A stretch of 64,000 nt of DNA, taken from positions 16,429,307-16,493,306 of the forward strand of contig CP099849.1 in NCBI GenBank assembly GCA_030062745.1, written 5' to 3'. Under the pieces are notes generated by a model. The model did no database searches, was not told the DNA's origin, and saw only the letters and a program-made list of their open reading frames with translations. Positions 41,525 to 64,000 of the stretch are shown here, piece by piece. A program made the position numbers and the translations under genes. Within the stretch, counting starts at the first letter, position 1. The number at the start of each line of letters is the position of its first letter. Source of the stretch: Capitulum mitella. Taxonomy: Eukaryota; Arthropoda; Thecostraca; Pollicipedomorpha; Pollicipedidae.

Positions 41525-42527
41525 CGTCTTCGCGGTTCGGAGCGCGAAGCTTGTGTACTCATCTGGGCTGTACTTCATGTGTTCAGCTGGTCGAGCGCAG
41601 GCGAATATATTTTTCTGTATCGTGGGTGCATTACACCAGCAAACAGAAGTAAGTTTCGGAACAAAGTTTTCTTTACGGAACTCAGCTGAGGAAACTGACA
41701 ATGGCCGGATTTGTGAAATGAGGCTTGAAGTTTAACTTGTCTGGCGAACTTTTTAACATTGTCTTCCAGCCACCAGGGGTACAGTAAAGCCGAGGTTCAA
41801 CTTGCGTAACAACCATTTCAACGGTTGGCTGGAAACTGCAACCGACGCTTGTTGAACCTTTCGACATGCCATGCCAGGACCTTGGTCACCCAAAGTGGAC
41901 CTTTGGGTGACAGTCACGTTAGTCTGTTGAAACACATCGCCATGTTAGCCACATACAAGTTTTGCCGTTCTCGATTAGAAAACTCTCGTTTCCGTTAAGT
42001 GACTGCGAAGACACCGGATTTCAAAAAGCCAGCAATGTTTGAAAGTAGGCGATTGCCGTTAACTAACAAGGTACAAGTTGTTTACATACAGGTCGTACAA
42101 CGTTGCCACTTCGACACGATTTTTGGTGTTTTTGTTCACTGGCCACCCTCCAAAACCTGTGAAAATTTTGCCATATCCTACCAGTGTTAATGCAGCCTGT
42201 AAGATATTGTTTCAAACTATCGACGGACGTAGAAATTTGCTACCCCATTTCGTGGAAAGAAAATCAGATCTAATGTGGACGAAGTCAGTTTATCTAGGTG
42301 CATCCGACGCTGTTACTGTGTAGAGGGTCCGTTTCGTTGCTGACTGTGCGAGGTTTTGCACAAACAGCTGGAAAACGTTCGGCAATAACGTACCATTTGG
42401 CTCGTTTTGATTGAAAGTATTCAAATACGAGGTGTAAAAATCGCATTTCATGCTAATATGGAGACATCGAAGGACTCTGGATGATGCTAAGTCTCGTGCG
42501 AAATTGAAATAAAGTATCGCTGCACCT

Positions 42528-42533
42528 TTTATT
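42528..42533 (-). terminator. SmydA: Candidate poly(A) signal of SmydA
   Basis: AATAAA on the minus strand, 238 bp after the SmydA stop codon. Confidence 0.5.
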
Positions 42534-42770
42534 GCCAAGAAGTTTGTTCCAGACAACATCACTAAATTATGCTGATCAAAGGATGCTCGGAGAAACAAAG
42601 CGCTATTTCCGGCGAGACGGAGCGGTCCAATCGGCCGGTTCTCTAGATGGCAGCACTGTCGGCCGTTTGAAGGCCGGCGCTGCAGTCGTCGACTGTCCCC
42701 GTGCAGGGTTTGATCGCAGAGCGAGAAGCACCTGCCTCGGTCCTCGTGCGTAGGTGTCGCTGCAGCGCGG

Positions 42771-60346
<17,576 letters not shown>

Positions 60347-60660
60347 GGTGCCGGTCACCGTCCGCCGACTGCGGGTGCGGGACGGAGCCTGGCCGCCGTC
60401 CGCTCGGCCGGCGCTCGGCCGCTGTTGCGGGACAGAGCGGCGTGGTTTGGCAGCGTCTCCCGACAGTCGCCGGCCCGTTTATTGGCTGCCGCCAGCGAGA
60501 AATAGCCCCGGCCGGCCTGGTCGGCGACCGGCGGCCGGCGCGGCAAGGGACCGAGACCGTCGTCACGTGACCCGCCTGCGAGCAGAGGGGCAGGCTCGCT
60601 CAGGCTGTCGCACTGGTCTCCGGCACACTGTACCGCCGCTGATGCAGTGGCGAATCCGAA

Positions 60661-62759
60661 ACACCAAGTCACAACTTGTCTGATTCTTACGGATCACATG
60701 GCGACGACCGCAGATGTAAAAGAAAATATAAAAAACACGCTTAAGATGTGCGGCACAGTCTCAGCTCAAACATCGTGCAGCCGTCAGCTATTTAGGAGCG
60801 ATTTTGAGCTATGGACCAGTTGATTTTAGATTTTTACGAGCTGACCAGAAGCTGTTGCCACTGTCGCTTTGCGTGATGCCTGTTTAATCGACTTGACGAA
60901 TCGTCTTAAGATTTTCCATACCCGCATTCTAAAGCGTGACCGAATTTGCTACTCTTTTTAAACACATTTTTAAACAGGAACTAAAATTCAGTATGCTCAG
61001 CATTGCCCGGTAAAGCAACTTTTGTGATTAGTAGAGTTTCCTGTATAGAGACTTTTTAATAAATTATCGAAAAAGGGAAGTGGGGTAGCAAACCACGCGA
61101 CTTTCCAATAACTTTCTTTCCTTATGCCATACTAGGAGCCGGCTGGCTACGTTGGCAGTTAAAGATAATCTAGCAGCCTCCCCACCAGGGAACGGGAAAT
61201 GCTATCATTTAGATCAGTTTAGATCCCTTAATTTTATGTTTATTGCAAACAAAATATGGACATTAATTCGGTCAAGGGTCTAAAAAAACTGTGGCAAAAT
61301 GCTACATCAGCCGGTCAATTCGCTGAAATTATTTGCAAAGACTGTGGCAGCAGTCTGTAGTCAGGTAGTAGTTACTAATTTTGTGCTGGATTTAGTTTTC
61401 AGGCGATTAAGTGGGCAACGCATGAGGTAATTCAAGTGCTATAAAGAAACTGAAAGGACAACTTTGGCTGGCATTATCAATTTTGCAAACAGAACATCCC
61501 CAAAGCGCGTTAAACAACGTCTTGCTAGATTTCATTTCATTACGAGAGACAAGCCTTGGATATGAAAATTTTGTCAATAAACGAGATTAGTGGCTGCATG
61601 AGACCAGTCGCCAATTTTACATCCGTTTTCCATCCATCCACGTGCTCTGACTATTTTGGCACACGGGCTGATAATGGTCTCGAATTAACGTCTTTAAAAT
61701 TGCAAGGGTATTTCAGTGTTGTGGATGAAAGGCAACGTAATAGCCAAAAGTCTCGCCATTGTGGGTAACCTTAATCCTCTCCGGACCTGAGGTCATCAGT
61801 ACTGCCTCCGGTTTTCTGAGTACATCCGAAAAATGAAAAGACCAGAGACTTGGGGTGTCATTGTACATGTAGTTTCTACATCTTGTGTCAATTTTCAAGT
61901 CAGGATCGTTTCATGTCGTAGACCTTCTACAGGTCAAAGAGGACCATGCTCCAAAAAATAAAGTGGCATAGCATTTGCGAAACTCAGCGATTAAAACGAA
62001 ATTTTCTACATTGATAAAACATGTCAAGTGGAAGAAGTCTGCTATCTTATTTTGTTTGGAAATGCCCATGTCATTGACCTTAGGTCAGCTAAACTTTCGG
62101 CCTTCTTGCGTTTGCTATTGCGCTCGTGGGTCTCATTCGGCGATTTAAAGCTTAGATATATACTCTAGTGCTTGCCATGTCCTTTGCACACGTAATTGTA
62201 CCCATTCACCTGAGATCTGGGTCGCGCTTTATGCCGAATATTCAGACCGGCAACAGGATATAATTCACTGGTTTACAATCTTGGAATGTTTGTCTATGGT
62301 CACATGTGCTTCGGAAGCACCAATATAAGGCAAGAACTTACTTACCAAGGGTCATCTAATTCCACTTGATCCAGGCTTACCTGGCTTGACCTTTCGAAAC
62401 ATTTTGCTTCTTTTCAGTGCGAACACACTACCGCCGCGAGCGATAAGAATTACTCTGACGTCTTCTTTCTGTACATGGTGTACTATCTCAGTCCTCCTAA
62501 TTTTGGCCGCCAAAATAAAAACCCTTGCCGTGGCAGGAATAACTTCCCACCAAACATGAGGCTCTCATACTGCACTTGTGGCCACAGCCCGATATCTGTG
62601 TGACACGTCAAAATGCCTCGGGGCACAGGTTTCATGATGTAGAAAGGATATTACATGAACCGATTTATGGGATTTTATGCCGTTTCGTGTCTGATCAATG
62701 GTATTGCGGCCGACGATGCGACATGCACCAGAAACAGCCGACGGATGGACGTTAGTACC
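60661..62759. other. Intergenic DNA upstream of SmydA
   Basis: AT-richer sequence with scattered TGACCT half-sites (for example 61780-62110). I recognise no gene and no defined repeat ends. Confidence 0.4.
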
Positions 62760-63282
62760 TTAGCTTAGGCTGACCTTGTTTGACGTTAATACGTCAGTTG
62801 CGGACTTTGGATGCGTGTCGTACGCATCTGCAGTTGGCTGGAATACATCTGCAGTTTGTTCCAGCCAAGATACATTCTTACACATTCAAAAAATGCGACT
62901 GCCGTCTTTACAAAAAGACGATTTTCCGTCATTGCCGGTTTCGTATGAAATGATCAAATTTGATCCCAAGTGCCCTTTTGCCGCACCAGATGGGGAAATA
63001 AAACCTTCTCGTTACCGCTAACCACTTTTGGAGCCACGCATTGACTACCTAAATTTTCTGCTAAAATGTTCACTGGGTAATTTGACCTAAACCGACTTCT
63101 GGTGACCTTCATATCGATCTCACAGAAAAAAATCTTAGTTCTTAAGCCTGGTTTGGCCCAGGGCTTTCTCACAGTATTTTTACTTTTTTGTTGAAGCTTA
63201 TATTTCTCGAGACCTTGAGAGATTTATGACCTCCCCCCGTCCTACGAAGGTGGATCCAGAGGCCGCTCCGGCGAGGGTTCTC
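62760..63282 (-). mobile_element. TTAA-5 element, copy b (partial)
   Basis: Read on the minus strand from 63282 it carries AACCCTCGCCGGAG, GGCCTCTGGATCCACC, TCTCGAGAAATAT, AAAAAGTAAAAATACTG and AGAAGGTTTTATTTCCCC, in the order seen in 9299-9800. The terminal TTAA has decayed. Confidence 0.65.
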
Positions 63283-64000
63283 TTTTTATCTCTTTTATCT
63301 CTTGTGTATCTCTTTTACCCTGATACTGTTAGAGACACCGCCGGGTCTGTAATGCAGTTTGCTTTATCCTGCGCCATCGCGCGCACTGTAACGACTGCAA
63401 CCGATGTGACGAGACGAGTTACGTCTTTTCGCAACCCCAGGGCTTCTTCGTAAGTTGTCCCAAGGCGATTACTCTGATTATTCTGACACTTTGCACAGCT
63501 AGGTTCCAAACGTTTTTGCGTGGAAATTTATCTGTATAATCACTCTGGAAATTTAGGATTAATGCCTTGCGAGGCCACAAGCCTATGACATCTTCGTCGA
63601 AGGCATGTCATGGAAAAATCTTGATATGCCATCGTAAGCAAACGTTTTAAGTGTGTCACTCATTGACACCTGGACACACAAAATACGGTCAGAATGAGAC
63701 GTTTTCCTTATAATTGTGTCAAGGCGGGATTTAGAAACTGCGAAGTTTCATTCAGGTAATATTATCCAAAGTACGAAACATGAATGAAATATTTTCTGGG
63801 GAAAGGCACAAAAAGCGAAAAGGCGCTGAGAAATGAAACTTGGCGTATCTTTTGATACATCATTTTAACACCTTACTCTAATTCTTATTTCACGACCACT
63901 TCAGGCGTAACTTCTTGTAAAATGCATCAATTAACATAAAACTGGCCAAATTCGTAGGACGTCATAAAAGGAACAATCCTGTTGCCTCAGTTTTTTGGAA
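63283..64000. other. Right edge of window, no recognised gene
   Basis: Short open frames only, with no splice-bounded coding peptide or repeat that I can support. Confidence 0.35.

Noticed and set aside
41296-41562. Minus-strand frame with HWRIQGGG
   Set aside because: This is a translation of a transposon terminal sequence (TGGCGGATCCAGG), not a protein.
60347-60358. Upstream start of the SmydA frame at 60358
   Set aside because: The codon there is GTG. The first ATG is at 60346 and has a good start context.

Overview
The window is animal nuclear DNA, almost certainly from an arthropod. It is rich in introns and repeats and has no operons or bacterial-style gene packing. The evidence is two spliced host genes read directly from the sequence. 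One is the 3' half of a de novo DNA methyltransferase (DNMT3 family) on the plus strand. The other is a complete SmydA-type SET/MYND gene, an arthropod-typical family, on the minus strand. DNMT3 is absent from flies and from many other insects, so a crustacean or an early-branching arthropod is the most natural host. A barnacle-like crustacean is a guess I cannot prove from this window.

Layout. Positions 1-6449 are intron or upstream DNA carrying a 2.75-kb non-autonomous hAT element with a perfect 8-bp target duplication. The DNMT3 exons lie at 6450-6591, 15533-15618, 22636-22730, 30327-30437 and 34076-34240. Their splice phases agree at every junction (2, 1, 0, 0), and they correspond to the last five coding exons of vertebrate DNMT3A/B. 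The large introns are filled with mobile DNA. SmydA runs the other way in four coding exons (60346-59173, 46075-45980, 45097-45039, 42896-42771) and encodes 484 residues. The two genes converge tail to tail across about 8.5 kb (34241-42770), which holds one long LINE copy. A GC-rich block covers the first SmydA exon and its upstream flank, and 60.7-64 kb is its upstream intergenic DNA.

Mobile DNA. At least five related families of short elements end in TTAA and look like non-autonomous piggyBac-type elements. They are about 0.5-1.2 kb long, often carry a subterminal CTCGAGA-like motif and G/C runs, and are unusually rich in AGGTCA/TGACCT half-sites. They are named TTAA-1 to TTAA-5 here. Three copies of one CR1/Jockey-like LINE family and two decayed Tc1/mariner transposases complete the set.

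The most unusual signals are minisatellites that grew out of, or against, splice sites or coding ends. One contains the acceptor of DNMT3 exon 4 of this window. One is made from the last codons of DNMT3 and has replaced its C-terminus. One begins directly at a SmydA splice donor. Also notable are a DNMT3 target-recognition loop with the CpG-contact arginine apparently moved by one residue, an inverted pair of 1.2-kb elements around DNMT3 exon 2, and an element inserted 32 bp before a DNMT3 splice acceptor.
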